Shown piece after piece: positions 43,772-52,101 of a stretch of DNA of 64,000 nucleotides; within the stretch, counting starts at the first letter, position 1, and every line of letters begins with the position of its first letter. The notes under the pieces are model-generated. The model was given only the letters and a program-made list of their open reading frames with translations, made no database searches and was not told where the DNA came from. A program made the position numbers and the translations under genes. The DNA lies in the NCBI RefSeq assembly GCF_001687325.1, contig NZ_LZRD01000006.1, forward strand, positions 186,001 to 250,000, written 5' to 3'. This DNA comes from Streptomyces sp. PTY087I2 (GTDB lineage Bacteria; Actinomycetota; Actinomycetes; Streptomycetales; Streptomycetaceae).

Positions 43772-44266
43772 TCACGACCGGGCGCGCCCGCCGGACAACC
43801 CGCCCGGCGGCTCCACCTCCAGGTAGCGCCGTCTGCGCGGCCCCCGGTAGAGCAGCACGGTCCAGCCCAGCTCCCGCAAGGCCGACGCGCAGCCGGCCAG
43901 CGCCTCCTCCTCGTCGTGCGCGGCGCCGCTGCCGGGCGGCCCGGTCCACTCCACCCGGACCGAACCCGCCGACTCCCCGTCGCTCACCCGGTATCCGGCC
44001 GACACACGGCGCCCCGACGGGTCGACGGCCGAAGGCGCCGCGCCCGACCTCTCCAACGCCAGCGCGACCGCCCGCACCGGACGGTTCAGCTCCCACGGAG
44101 CCGGCGCGCCCTCGGGGTCGGGCCGCCCCGTCCCGGTGAGCCGACGGATCTGTAGCAGCCCCTCGAACGCGGTCCGCACCGAAGCGGCCCGTGCCGCCGC
44201 GGGCTCGGCAAGCGGCGGTCCGTCGCCGGTCGCCGGCTCGAATCCGGTGCTCTCCTCGGTGCCCAT
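43772..44266 (-). CDS. Conserved hypothetical protein, 164 aa
   Basis: No recognised domain. The sequence has a helical N-terminal half (VRTAFEGLLQIRRLTGTGRP) and a beta-rich C-terminal half (SVRVEWTGPPGSGAAHDEEE, LGWTVLLYRGPRRRRYLEVE) with a repeating W/L pattern. Start at ATG 44266. Neighbours are the SRPBCC gene upstream and a small hypothetical downstream on the same strand. Cytoplasmic; function unknown. Confidence 0.65.
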   Translation of the reverse strand: MGTEESTGFEPATGDGPPLAEPAAARAASVRTAFEGLLQIRRLTGTGRPDPEGAPAPWELNRPVRAVALALERSGAAPSAVDPSGRRVSAGYRVSDGESAGSVRVEWTGPPGSGAAHDEEEALAGCASALRELGWTVLLYRGPRRRRYLEVEPPGGLSGGRARS

Positions 44267-44299
44267 CCGCCCCCTCGTGTGACGCGGCCGCCTGACCGG

Positions 44300-44818
44300 T
44301 CAGCTTCCGGTTCCCCGCACATCCGCCTCCAGCGCCGCCTTGAGGCGCTTCAGCGTCGTACGGATGTTGCCGGCCTGGAACTGCGCGAAGGTCTTGCCGC
44401 CCGTCGCCACGCGGTCGAAGGCGTTGGCGAGAAGGTCCGGCCAGCGGCGGCGGTCGTCGGTCCAGGTCTCCGTGACCCGGGTTCTTCCGTCCACCGCCTC
44501 GAAACGGTACTCCCACGTGGCGATCGGCCCCGGGAGCAGCGGGCGCCGCAGACCGATCGCGTGCACCCGGAAGGCGAAGCGCTCGCCGGGATCGGCCGCC
44601 GTCACCGTGCACCGGGTCGTCCAGCGTGCCGGGCCACGCTTGTTCCGGCCCTCGAAGACCATGCCGACGTACGCGTCGCGCCGATCGCCCCGCACGGTCG
44701 CGCCTCGGTTCTCCGGGCTCCAACGCCCCATCGCCGTGGGGTCGCTGAGCTGCGCGTAGACCAGTGCCGGGGAGGCGTCGACGATGATGCTGTCCGCTAC
44801 GGACATGGTGCGGGACAT
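44300..44818 (-). CDS. SRPBCC-family (polyketide cyclase/START-like) protein, 172 aa
   Basis: The START-like hydrophobic-cavity fold is shown by MSVADSIIVDASPALVYAQL, SDPTAMGRWSPENRGATV, ALRVHAIG-type strands (FAFRVHAIGLRRPLLPGPIA), TWEYRFEAVDGRTRVTETWT and the long C-terminal helix (FDRVATGGKTFAQFQAGNIR). ATG at 44818 with AAGGAG 8 nt upstream; MSVAD at 44806 is possible. Members bind or modify lipophilic small molecules; the ligand here is unknown. Confidence 0.85.
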   Translation of the reverse strand: MSRTMSVADSIIVDASPALVYAQLSDPTAMGRWSPENRGATVRGDRRDAYVGMVFEGRNKRGPARWTTRCTVTAADPGERFAFRVHAIGLRRPLLPGPIATWEYRFEAVDGRTRVTETWTDDRRRWPDLLANAFDRVATGGKTFAQFQAGNIRTTLKRLKAALEADVRGTGS

Positions 44819-45010
44819 GACGTGACTCCTTGTTCACGGCCGTCGACGGACCACGCCCGGGCGCCGGACGGACCGTGGAGCCGGCATCCCGGAGCCCACA
44901 CCTTACTCACGGGTAGATTCACGTCGTAAGGGCGCGGTCCGATGGGCGGCCGACGATCCGGCCGGGCGAGTACCCCCGTTTCCCGCCCGGCCGGAGTCTT
45001 CGCCCAGCCA

Positions 45011-45037
45011 GCCGCCCGACACGTGGTGTCGGGCGGC
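45011..45037 (-). terminator. Hairpin after the F420 reductase gene
   Basis: GCCGCCCGACAC and its complement with loop GTG form a 12-bp stem, 13 nt beyond the leftward stop at 45051. Confidence 0.7.
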
Positions 45038-45050
45038 GGAACGTCCGGTG

Positions 45051-45710
45051 TCAGGCGCGGAACTCCGCCGGACGCTCCGGCGACGCCTCCGCGAGCGCCT
45101 TCACGACGGCGTCGGCGTCACCCCGGTTGCCGTACACCGGTGTGCCGGGCTGCTGGCGCCACGAGTCGTCCAGACCGCCGCTGTCGACCGTGTCGAAGCC
45201 CAGCGCGTCGATCAGGTCGCGCACCGTCCGCTTGGCCGCCGGGTCGTCGCCCGCCACCGGGAGCACCAGCCGGTCCGCGGCGCCCTGCGGGCGGGCCCGG
45301 TCCAGGATGTCCTGGGCGTAGGTGCCGTTGAACGCCTTGATGACGGGGTGGCCGATCTGCTGCTCCGTCCACCGGCTCTCGGGCAGCCCGTCCTCGATGG
45401 CGGCGATGCGGCCGTCACGCTGCTGCGGGTAGTAGTTGCCCGTGTCGATGACCGCGACGCCCTCCGCCGCGCCGTCGAGGAAACCGGCGGGCAGATCGGG
45501 CACGGCCTTCAACGGCACGGTGACCACGACCACCTGGGCGCCCTTCGCGGCCTCCGCCGCGGTCACCGGCTTCGCCCCGGTTTCCTCGGCGAGGGCGGTG
45601 AGCGTCTGCGGGCCGCGGGAGTTGGCGACCGAGACCTCGTGCCCGAGGGCGGCCAGACGCCGTGTCAGATTGCCGCCGATGTTGCCCGCGCCGATGATGC
45701 CGATCTTCAT
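45051..45710 (-). CDS. NADPH-dependent F420 reductase family protein, 219 aa
   Basis: Rossmann-fold F420:NADP oxidoreductase type. MKIGIIGAGNIGGNLTRRLA is the NADP-binding GxGxxG, SRGPQTL replaces the acidic residue (NADP preference), VVVVTVPLKAVPDLP and VIDTGNYYPQQRD follow, then IKAFNGTYAQDILDRARPQG and LVLPVAGDDPAAKRTVRDLI. ATG at 45710 with GGAAGG. It would supply reduced F420 or NADPH. Streptomycetes use F420 widely, and an F420-type PPOX protein is encoded 9 kb away, though not in the same operon. Confidence 0.9.
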   Translation of the reverse strand: MKIGIIGAGNIGGNLTRRLAALGHEVSVANSRGPQTLTALAEETGAKPVTAAEAAKGAQVVVVTVPLKAVPDLPAGFLDGAAEGVAVIDTGNYYPQQRDGRIAAIEDGLPESRWTEQQIGHPVIKAFNGTYAQDILDRARPQGAADRLVLPVAGDDPAAKRTVRDLIDALGFDTVDSGGLDDSWRQQPGTPVYGNRGDADAVVKALAEASPERPAEFRA

Positions 45711-46002
45711 GGATCAGACCTTCCGTAGCTTGCCCGGTGGAGAGGAGTGCGTTCTGTCGCTTCACCAACTCCGGCCCCGGAGGAGCTATTCCGTTCTCCG
45801 CGAAGGAATATCCGATCGGCTCCCGGGCGTTGATATCCGCTTCGCGTTGCGCCGACCGAGGCCGGAGCGTGCGCCGTAGGCCATTTGAGTGTCCTTGTCG
45901 GCCGCTCACGCCGGACGGGGAAGGATGTCCCACCGCACCGATCGCCGCGGGTCCATTCTGGTCGCCGAGTCCACACGGGCCGTCGACCGAAGGAGCGTCG
46001 TA

Positions 46003-47736
46003 GTGACGACGAGGGGCATCTCGCAATCGGTGGAGACCGATACCGCCGAAGAGGACGAAATGCCGGTACGGAGCGGAGAACCCGGCAACGTGGTCATCAA
46101 GTGGATGACCACGACGGACCACAAGACGATCGGTACGCTCTACCTCGTCACCTCCTTCGCGTTCTTCTGCGTGGGAGGGATCCTGGCCCTGGTGATGCGG
46201 GCCGAGCTGGCCCGGCCCGGTATCCAGCTGATTTCGAACGAGCAGTTCAACCAGGCGTTCACGATGCACGGCACGATCATGCTGCTGATGTTCGCGACGC
46301 CGCTGTTCGCGGGATTCGCGAACTGGATCATGCCGCTTCAGATCGGCGCGCCCGACGTGGCGTTCCCGCGGCTCAACATGTTCGCGTACTGGCTCTATCT
46401 CTTCGGCTCGCTCATCGTGGTGGCGGGCTTTCTCACCCCGCAGGGCGCGGCGGACTTCGGCTGGTTCGCCTATGCCCCGCTCAACGACGCGGTCCGTTCG
46501 CCGGGTATCGGCGCCGACATGTGGATCATGGGTCTGGCTTTCTCCGGCTTCGGCACGATCCTCGGTTCGGTCAACTTCATCACCACGATCATCTGCATGC
46601 GCGCCCCCGGCATGACGATGTTCCGCATGCCGATCTTCACCTGGAACGTCCTGCTGACCGGTGTTCTGGTCCTGCTGGCCTTCCCGGTCCTGGCCGCGGC
46701 CCTGTTGGTGCTGGAGGCCGACCGTAAATTCGGCGCCCATGTCTTCGACCCGGCCAACGGCGGCGCCCTGCTGTGGCAGCACCTGTTCTGGTTCTTCGGC
46801 CACCCCGAGGTCTACATCATCGCCCTGCCGTTCTTCGGCATCGTCACCGAGATCTTCCCGGTCTTCAGCCGCAAACCGGTCTTCGGTTACATCGGACTGA
46901 TCGCGGCCACCATCGCCATCGCCGGGCTGTCCGCGACCGTATGGGCGCACCACATGTTCGTCACGGGCGGGGTGCTGCTGCCGTTCTTCTCCTTCATGAC
47001 GTTCCTCATCGCCGTGCCGACAGGCGTGAAGTTCTTCAACTGGATCGGCACGATGTGGAAAGGGTCGCTGTCCCTGGAGACCCCGATGCTGTGGGCCGTC
47101 GGGTTTCTGGTCACCTTCCTGTTCGGCGGTCTGACCGGGATCATCCTCGCCTCACCGCCCCTGGACTTCCATGTCTCCGACTCGTACTTCGTCGTCGCCC
47201 ACTTCCACTACGTGGTGTTCGGCACCGTGGTGTTCGCGATGTTCGCCGGATTCCATTTCTGGTGGCCGAAGTTCACCGGGAAGATGCTGGACGAACGGCT
47301 CGGGAAGATGACGTTCTGGACGCTCTTCGTCGGATTCCACGGCACGTTCCTCGTTCAGCACTGGCTCGGTGCCGAAGGCATGCCCCGCCGTTACGCGGAC
47401 TATCTCGAAGCCGACGGATTCACCGCGCTGAACACCATCTCCACCATTTCCTCGTTCCTGCTCGGCCTGTCTCTCCTGCCGTTCTTCTACAACGTCTGGA
47501 AGACCGCGAGGTACGGCAAGAAGATCGAGGTCGACGACCCGTGGGGGTACGGCCGTTCGCTGGAGTGGGCGACCTCCTGCCCGCCGCCGCGGCACAACTT
47601 CGTCACGCTGCCGCGGATCCGTTCCGAATCCCCGGCGTTCGACCTGCACCACCCGGCGGTCCGCTCCCTGGAGGAAGCCACCAACCGCCCCGGCGACTCC
47701 AGGACCGTCGCCCCGGGGGACCCGCACGAGCGGTGA
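46003..47736 (+). CDS. ctaD: Cytochrome c oxidase subunit I (CtaD), 577 aa, stand-alone copy
   Basis: Haem-copper oxidase subunit I with 12 membrane helices. Haem a ligand in [12 protein letters not shown], CuB and cross-linked His-Tyr in [22 protein letters not shown] (CuB His-His), and [20 protein letters not shown] (haem a/a3 ligands). The C-terminal tail matches actinobacterial CtaD ([20 protein letters not shown]). I chose GTG at 46003 because AAGGAG lies 8 nt upstream; the frame is open to 45889. No ctaC, ctaE or qcr genes are present here, so it is probably a second copy that assembles with subunits encoded elsewhere. A small membrane protein gene follows. Confidence 0.95.
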   Translation: MTTRGISQSVETDTAEEDEMPVRSGEPGNVVIKWMTTTDHKTIGTLYLVTSFAFFCVGGILALVMRAELARPGIQLISNEQFNQAFTMHGTIMLLMFATPLFAGFANWIMPLQIGAPDVAFPRLNMFAYWLYLFGSLIVVAGFLTPQGAADFGWFAYAPLNDAVRSPGIGADMWIMGLAFSGFGTILGSVNFITTIICMRAPGMTMFRMPIFTWNVLLTGVLVLLAFPVLAAALLVLEADRKFGAHVFDPANGGALLWQHLFWFFGHPEVYIIALPFFGIVTEIFPVFSRKPVFGYIGLIAATIAIAGLSATVWAHHMFVTGGVLLPFFSFMTFLIAVPTGVKFFNWIGTMWKGSLSLETPMLWAVGFLVTFLFGGLTGIILASPPLDFHVSDSYFVVAHFHYVVFGTVVFAMFAGFHFWWPKFTGKMLDERLGKMTFWTLFVGFHGTFLVQHWLGAEGMPRRYADYLEADGFTALNTISTISSFLLGLSLLPFFYNVWKTARYGKKIEVDDPWGYGRSLEWATSCPPPRHNFVTLPRIRSESPAFDLHHPAVRSLEEATNRPGDSRTVAPGDPHER

Positions 47737-47777
47737 CGCCGGCCCCGGGCCTGACGGAGCGACGGAGAGGAGGACGG

Positions 47778-48119
47778 ATGGAACCCGACAAGGACAGCGC
47801 CAGGGGCCTGGCGCAACTGGAGGGCTTTCTGCTGTGGAACGCCGAGGTCGAACGGGCACGACGGCAGGCACGCCGCTTCACCGACCAGTTGCCCTGGCTG
47901 ACCACGGCGCAGCGTGAGGACGTCGAGCGGGTGTTCATCACCGAACGCGTCGCCGTCGCGCGGGAGTCGCTCACCCGCATCCGCGACCGCGCGGACGAAC
48001 TGCGCGAGGAGTACAGCGGGCGCTACGCACGGCTCCGGGCCCGCTGCGTCGCCGTCTCGGTCGGTGCGGTGGGCGCGGTGACCTGCCTCGGTACGGCGGT
48101 GACCCTGGCCATCCGCTGA
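47778..48119 (+). CDS. Small hypothetical membrane protein downstream of ctaD, 113 aa
   Basis: Start ATG 47778 follows GGAGAGGAGGACGG. Residues 1-85 are charged and helical (WNAEVERARRQARRFTDQLP; ELREEYSGRYARLRARC), and the C-terminus is one hydrophobic helix (VAVSVGAVGAVTCLGTAVTL), giving a tail-anchored arrangement. It follows ctaD by 41 bp on the same strand and may be co-expressed. I do not recognise the family. Confidence 0.72.
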   Translation: MEPDKDSARGLAQLEGFLLWNAEVERARRQARRFTDQLPWLTTAQREDVERVFITERVAVARESLTRIRDRADELREEYSGRYARLRARCVAVSVGAVGAVTCLGTAVTLAIR

Positions 48120-48160
48120 CCCCGCGAGGCACCACCGCCCCACCGCGCCCCGGAGCTCCC

Positions 48161-48188
48161 CGGTGCGGCCGGTCACCCGGCCGCACCG
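48161..48188. terminator. Hairpin between convergent genes at 48.15 kb
   Basis: CGGTGCGGCCGG and CCGGCCGCACCG form a 12-bp stem with loop TCAC, between the stops at 48119 and 48225; probably bidirectional. Confidence 0.8.
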
Positions 48189-48224
48189 CACGGGCCCGGG
48201 GCGCAGAAGCGGAACCGGAAGCGG

Positions 48225-48602
48225 TCAGTGGCGTACCAGGCAGAAGGGATGCCCGGCAGGGTCGGCGTACACACGCCAGCCGCGCGCCTCGTCCCCGGCG
48301 TCGAGCAGGGAGGCCCCGGCCGCCAGGACCTCCTCGTGCGCCCGTTCCTGGTCGGTCACGCCGAAGTCCAGGTGGAACTGCTGCGGCGGCTCCTGGCCCG
48401 GCCAGTTCGGCGGCCGGTGGCCCGCCACCCGCTGAAAGGCGAGGACGAGCCCGCCGGGCGTGTGCAGCGTGGACCACTCTGCGTCGCACCCCCACCGCCG
48501 GTCCGGACGGTCGACCTCGCCCCCCAGCAACGACGCGTAGAAAGCGGCCAGTTCCCTCGGGTCCGGGCAGTCCAGGACCACGCACTCCAGTTCAGCGATC
48601 AT
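48225..48602 (-). CDS. VOC (glyoxalase/bleomycin-resistance fold) protein, 125 aa
   Basis: Vicinal-oxygen-chelate fold: AELECVVLDCPDPRELAAFY, ASLLGGEVDRPDRRWGCDAE, FHLDFGVTDQERAHEEVLAA and a C-terminal GWRVYADPAGHPFCLVRH with His and Cys. ATG at 48602 is preceded by TACGAT about 7 nt upstream, a -10-like hexamer, so the transcript may be leaderless. Function within the superfamily is open: lyase, dioxygenase-like or drug binding. Confidence 0.85.
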   Translation of the reverse strand: MIAELECVVLDCPDPRELAAFYASLLGGEVDRPDRRWGCDAEWSTLHTPGGLVLAFQRVAGHRPPNWPGQEPPQQFHLDFGVTDQERAHEEVLAAGASLLDAGDEARGWRVYADPAGHPFCLVRH

Positions 48603-48650
48603 GACCGCATCGTAGGCATCCGCCGCGTGCGCCGCCCGCGTCGCGCCGGC

Positions 48651-50255
48651 TCAGCGGGCCCCGAACACCTGCGTCCACACCGGACCGCCGCCGGAGTCCA
48701 CCTTCCCCATGCCGATCTCCTTGAACGAGCAGTTGAGGATGTTCGCACGGTGCCCCGGGCTGTCCATCCAGGCCTGCATCACATCGGCCGGCGTCCGCTG
48801 ACCCTTGGCGATGTTCTCGCCGTACGTCGACCACCGGTATCCGGCCGCGGTGATCCGGTCGCCCGGGTCCCTGCCGTCCTGCGAGGTGTGGGAGAAGTAG
48901 TCCTGGGCCGCCATGTCGGCGGAGTGCCGCTGCGCGGCCGTGTTGAGCAGGCTGTTGACGGACACCGATCCGCAGCCCTCCTTGGAGCGCTCGGCGTTGA
49001 CCAGCTCGGCGACCTGCTCGGCCATCCCCGACGGTGCGGGCGGCGCGGGCGTGGGCGGGGCCGGCTTCGGAGCCGGGGCGGCGGAGCTGGGCGCGGGCGG
49101 CGGCGTCGTGCTCTTCTTCGGCTTCGGCTTGGGCTTCGGCTTGCGCGACGGGCTCGGAGACTCCGAGGGGCTGGGGGACTCGGACGCCGTGGGGGAGGGG
49201 GACGGCGTCGGGACGGTCGACGTGGGCAGTTCCGTACGGGGGGCCGGGGCGTCGGCCGTGACGGTCGTCGCGTCCCGGTCGTCGCCATCGGTGTAGAGGT
49301 GCACCGCCGCGCCGCCCGTGCCCAGCGCCGCGACCGCCACGACAGCGGCGACGGCCGAGTTACGGCGGCGCCGCCGGGCCTGTAGCCGTCTGCGCTCGGC
49401 GCGGCCCGCCCCGGCGCCGTCGGCGCCCGGAGCGGGGGCCTGGAGGTGCGCCGCCGTGGCGAGCAGCTCGGGAGCGGCACCCGCCCCCGCCGCCGCGGCC
49501 ACCGGAACGAGCGCCAGACCCACCAGCAGCCCCTCGGCGGGCACCAGCCCCGAGCCATGACCCGAGCACACCGTGCACTCGCGGGCATGGCGGGCCAGCC
49601 GCTTGCGCCACAGGGCGGAGGGGACGCCGTCCCAGCCGGCCGTGATGTCCTCCAGCAGCACGCACGGCGGCTCGGCCGCCAGCGCGCCCACCACGACCCG
49701 CGCCGCCTCCAGCTGGGCCTTCATCCGCTGCACCCGTACGGCGGTGTGCTGCGGGGTGAGTTCGAGAGCGGCGGCGACCTCGGCGCGGGACAGATGCCCG
49801 GCGGTCTCCAGCCACCACAGCGACAGCAGGGCGCGGTCGTCCTCGTCCAGCCAGCGCGTCGCCTCCGCCACCTGCCGCCGCTGACCGGTCAGGCCGAGCT
49901 CCAGGATCGTCACCTCGACGAAGTCCGCGCGGGGATCCGGCAGGTCGTACGCGGCGTCCAGCCGGTCCGCCGGTATCGCGCCCGCCTGCTTCTCGCGCCA
50001 GTGCGCGCGTATCTCGTTCATGGCTATCGCCACCAGCCAGGAACGGAAGCGCTCCGGGTCGCGCAGTTCGGGCAGGGACCGAAGCATGCGCAGCACCGTC
50101 TCCTGCACCACGTCGTCCACGTCCGCATGACCGTCCAGCGCACGTCCGACGACGTTGTACAGCAGCGGCAGGTACGCCGAGACGAGCTGGTCCTTGGCCC
50201 GCTGATCGCCGCCCTGCGCGGCCGCGATCAAGACCGTCGGGTGATCCTTGCCCAT
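48651..50255 (-). CDS. ECF-type sigma factor fused to zinc anti-sigma-like motif, membrane helix and CAP domain, 534 aa
   Basis: One polypeptide with four parts. Residues 1-190 are an ECF sigma factor (YLPLLYNVVGRALDGHADVD then DVVQETVLRMLRSLPE = region 2; SRAEVAAALELTPQHTAVRV = region 4). At 223-230, HARECTVC is the HxxxCxxC motif of zinc anti-sigma domains. Residues 299-321 form a membrane helix (SAVAAVVAVAALGTGGAAVH), preceded by RRRRR. A Pro/Ser/Lys linker (330-410) leads to a CAP/SCP domain (410-534: VAELVNAERSKEGCGSVSVN, YFSHTSQDGRDPGDRITAAG, MDSPGHRANILNCSFKEIGM). The topology would place the CAP domain outside. ATG at 50255. Possibly released by proteolysis. Confidence 0.9.
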   Translation of the reverse strand: MGKDHPTVLIAAAQGGDQRAKDQLVSAYLPLLYNVVGRALDGHADVDDVVQETVLRMLRSLPELRDPERFRSWLVAIAMNEIRAHWREKQAGAIPADRLDAAYDLPDPRADFVEVTILELGLTGQRRQVAEATRWLDEDDRALLSLWWLETAGHLSRAEVAAALELTPQHTAVRVQRMKAQLEAARVVVGALAAEPPCVLLEDITAGWDGVPSALWRKRLARHARECTVCSGHGSGLVPAEGLLVGLALVPVAAAAGAGAAPELLATAAHLQAPAPGADGAGAGRAERRRLQARRRRRNSAVAAVVAVAALGTGGAAVHLYTDGDDRDATTVTADAPAPRTELPTSTVPTPSPSPTASESPSPSESPSPSRKPKPKPKPKKSTTPPPAPSSAAPAPKPAPPTPAPPAPSGMAEQVAELVNAERSKEGCGSVSVNSLLNTAAQRHSADMAAQDYFSHTSQDGRDPGDRITAAGYRWSTYGENIAKGQRTPADVMQAWMDSPGHRANILNCSFKEIGMGKVDSGGGPVWTQVFGAR

Positions 50256-50530
50256 GCTGTGCTCACTCTTCCGGGGTCCGGTGCTGTCACTTCCCACACT
50301 CGGGAGATGGGGTGAGGGCGGGACGATAACAAGAATCCGGCGAGCAACCCCGGAAACCTTCGCCGCGGACCTCCGCAGCCCGGACCCGGCAGGCCCGTTT
50401 CGCCACCGTGCGCGGCGGCCCGGGCACACTCCGCGCACCGGTCCACGTCACGGAAGGTGATCCATGACACGGACCGGTGCGCGGGTCGGGCGGCGGCCGG
50501 ACATCGGCCGCCCGGTCACGGTGGACCGGT

Positions 50531-50725
50531 TCAGGTGCGGTGCGGCCCGTCCTGGTCGCGGTCCGAGCCCAGCTGCTGCTTGAGCTTGTCCTGGGCGGTG
50601 TCGACGTGGCCCTTGTACTTGCCGTGCGTACGGTCGTCGACCATGTCGCCTGCCTTGTCGATGCCCTTGCCGGCCTGGTCCTCGTGGCCCTTGAGCATCT
50701 TCTTGATCTTGTCCATCGCGGACAT
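50531..50725 (-). CDS. MT0933-like antitoxin-family small protein, 64 aa
   Basis: MDKIKKMLKGHEDQAGKGID then KAGDMVDDRTHGKYKGHVDT matches the MT0933/Rv0909 family (annotated as antitoxin). The protein is helical and highly charged. ATG at 50725 follows GAGGAGGACGT, 6 nt spacing. No toxin of the Rv0910 (SRPBCC-like) type is adjacent; the nearest SRPBCC gene is 6 kb away. Many solitary streptomycete copies may serve another role. Confidence 0.8.
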   Translation of the reverse strand: MSAMDKIKKMLKGHEDQAGKGIDKAGDMVDDRTHGKYKGHVDTAQDKLKQQLGSDRDQDGPHRT

Positions 50726-50891
50726 ACGTCCTCCTCGTCGACGGTGCGCCCCCACACATCAAGGGTCACCGCACCGGGCGCTGCCCGCATCTGCGCCGGG
50801 ACACCGCGAGCCCCGGACCGACGGACCGGGTGCCCGCGGGACGTGTGAAGCCGCGCCGACTGGGCACATACCGGTTGACCAGGAGGAGGTG

Positions 50892-50996
50892 GTGGCATTG
50901 GGCCGCATCCGAGTCGTCGTCCGTCGTCCCCCGCCCCCTTCGGGGCCGCCGCCGCTCGATCTGCGCACCCCGTCCGGCCGCCCCCTGCCGTACTGA
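50892..50996 (+). CDS. Small proline-rich peptide, 34 aa
   Basis: GTG at 50892 lies directly behind a strong AGGAGGAGGT. The frame reads VALGRIRVVVRRPPPPSGPP, then PLDLRTPSGRPLPY and TGA at 50994-50996. Codons mostly end in G or C, in line with real streptomycete genes. No other gene overlaps it. The function is unknown; it could also be a leader peptide. The gene stops 17 bp before the convergent MASE1 gene ends. Confidence 0.45.
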   Translation: MALGRIRVVVRRPPPPSGPPPLDLRTPSGRPLPY

Positions 50997-51012
50997 CCAC
51001 GGATCGTCCGCG

Positions 51013-52047
51013 TTACGGATCATCCGGGTGCGGGCCGCCGTCGAGCGGGCCGTGCCGCCGCGGTCTGTCCTCGTACCGTCCCGGGTCCGGCCCCGACAGC
51101 GGCGCGAGCTGCTCCACCAGGGCCTCCAGCTCCTCGACGGCGTACTCCGTCTCCCGGCGGATGTTCTGGTGCTCCGCCACGATGGCCCCGAGCAGCAGCG
51201 CGGTCAGCGCGACGCATCCGTTCAGCAGCGACAGGTTGGCCATGATCTGCATCAGGCTGTGCCCGGCGAACGGCCCCAGCGCGTCCGTACCGGCGAGGAT
51301 GGCGAGCACCGAGACGACCAGGGCGCACGGTGCGCTGCCCGGCAGCTGGAAACGCAGGGCGGACCAGATGATCACCGGGAACACCAGATAGACCATCGAC
51401 AGCGAGCTGTGCGTGGCGATCCACGACGACACGAACACGACGACCGCGAGGATCGACGCCTCCAGCCACCGGTCGCTCCGGCGTGGCCACCGCGCCCTGC
51501 GCAGGACCAGCAGGACAGGGGTGACGACCAGGACGCCCATCGCGTCCCCCGCCCACCAGGACGACCAGACCAGCCAGAACCGCCCCGGCGGAACCTTGTC
51601 GTCGAGCAGCAGGGTGAAACTCCCGATGGTGGCGCTGATCAGCATCCCCGCGAACGCGCCGAGGAAGACCAGACAGACCCCGTCCCGCAGCCGGACCAGC
51701 TCATTGCGGAAACCGACCTTCCGCAGCAGGGCGTACGCGGCCAGCGGGGCGACCGTGTTGCCGAACATGATGGCCAGACGGCTCACCGTGAACGCGTCGC
51801 CGATCTCGGTGACCGTGACCAGCGTGCCCAGCGCGATGCCCGGCCAGACGCGGACGCCCAGGCACAGCAGCGCTGCCAGGGCGATACCGGTGGGCGGCCA
51901 CAGCGGAGTGACGACCGCGCCGTCGATGACGACCTGGCGCATCAGCCCGACCCGCCCCACCAGGTAGTAGGCGCCCGCGACGCCCAGGATCTGCGCCACG
52001 TACACGGCCCGACGTCTGGCTTCCTTGCTGCGGATCACACCACTCAT
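51013..52047 (-). CDS. MASE1-domain membrane sensor protein without output domain, 344 aa
   Basis: About eight hydrophobic helices (AVYVAQILGVAGAYYLVGRV; VVTPLWPPTGIALAALLCLG; VWPGIALGTLVTVTEIGDAF; YLVFPVIIWSALRFQLPG) match the MASE1 integral-membrane sensor. The conserved PLWPPTGIALA signature is present. The C-terminus after ~300 is a short charged helix (IVAEHQNIRRETEYAVEELE), with no GGDEF, kinase or phosphatase domain. ATG at 52047; upstream frame to 52083 is possible. It lies 54 bp after the PP2C phosphatase gene on the same strand, and many MASE1 proteins carry just such a domain fused. The two probably act together. Confidence 0.87.
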   Translation of the reverse strand: MSGVIRSKEARRRAVYVAQILGVAGAYYLVGRVGLMRQVVIDGAVVTPLWPPTGIALAALLCLGVRVWPGIALGTLVTVTEIGDAFTVSRLAIMFGNTVAPLAAYALLRKVGFRNELVRLRDGVCLVFLGAFAGMLISATIGSFTLLLDDKVPPGRFWLVWSSWWAGDAMGVLVVTPVLLVLRRARWPRRSDRWLEASILAVVVFVSSWIATHSSLSMVYLVFPVIIWSALRFQLPGSAPCALVVSVLAILAGTDALGPFAGHSLMQIMANLSLLNGCVALTALLLGAIVAEHQNIRRETEYAVEELEALVEQLAPLSGPDPGRYEDRPRRHGPLDGGPHPDDP

Positions 52048-52101
52048 CAGACACCGACCGCGGGGGCAGTCGGCAGGTGACACGCGCGGTACGGTCCGCC
52101 G

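Noticed and set aside
50228..50530. Small gene in the gap upstream of the sigma-CAP gene
   Set aside because: Frames here lack ribosome binding sites and domain-like sequence; the region is best read as promoter space for the sigma gene.
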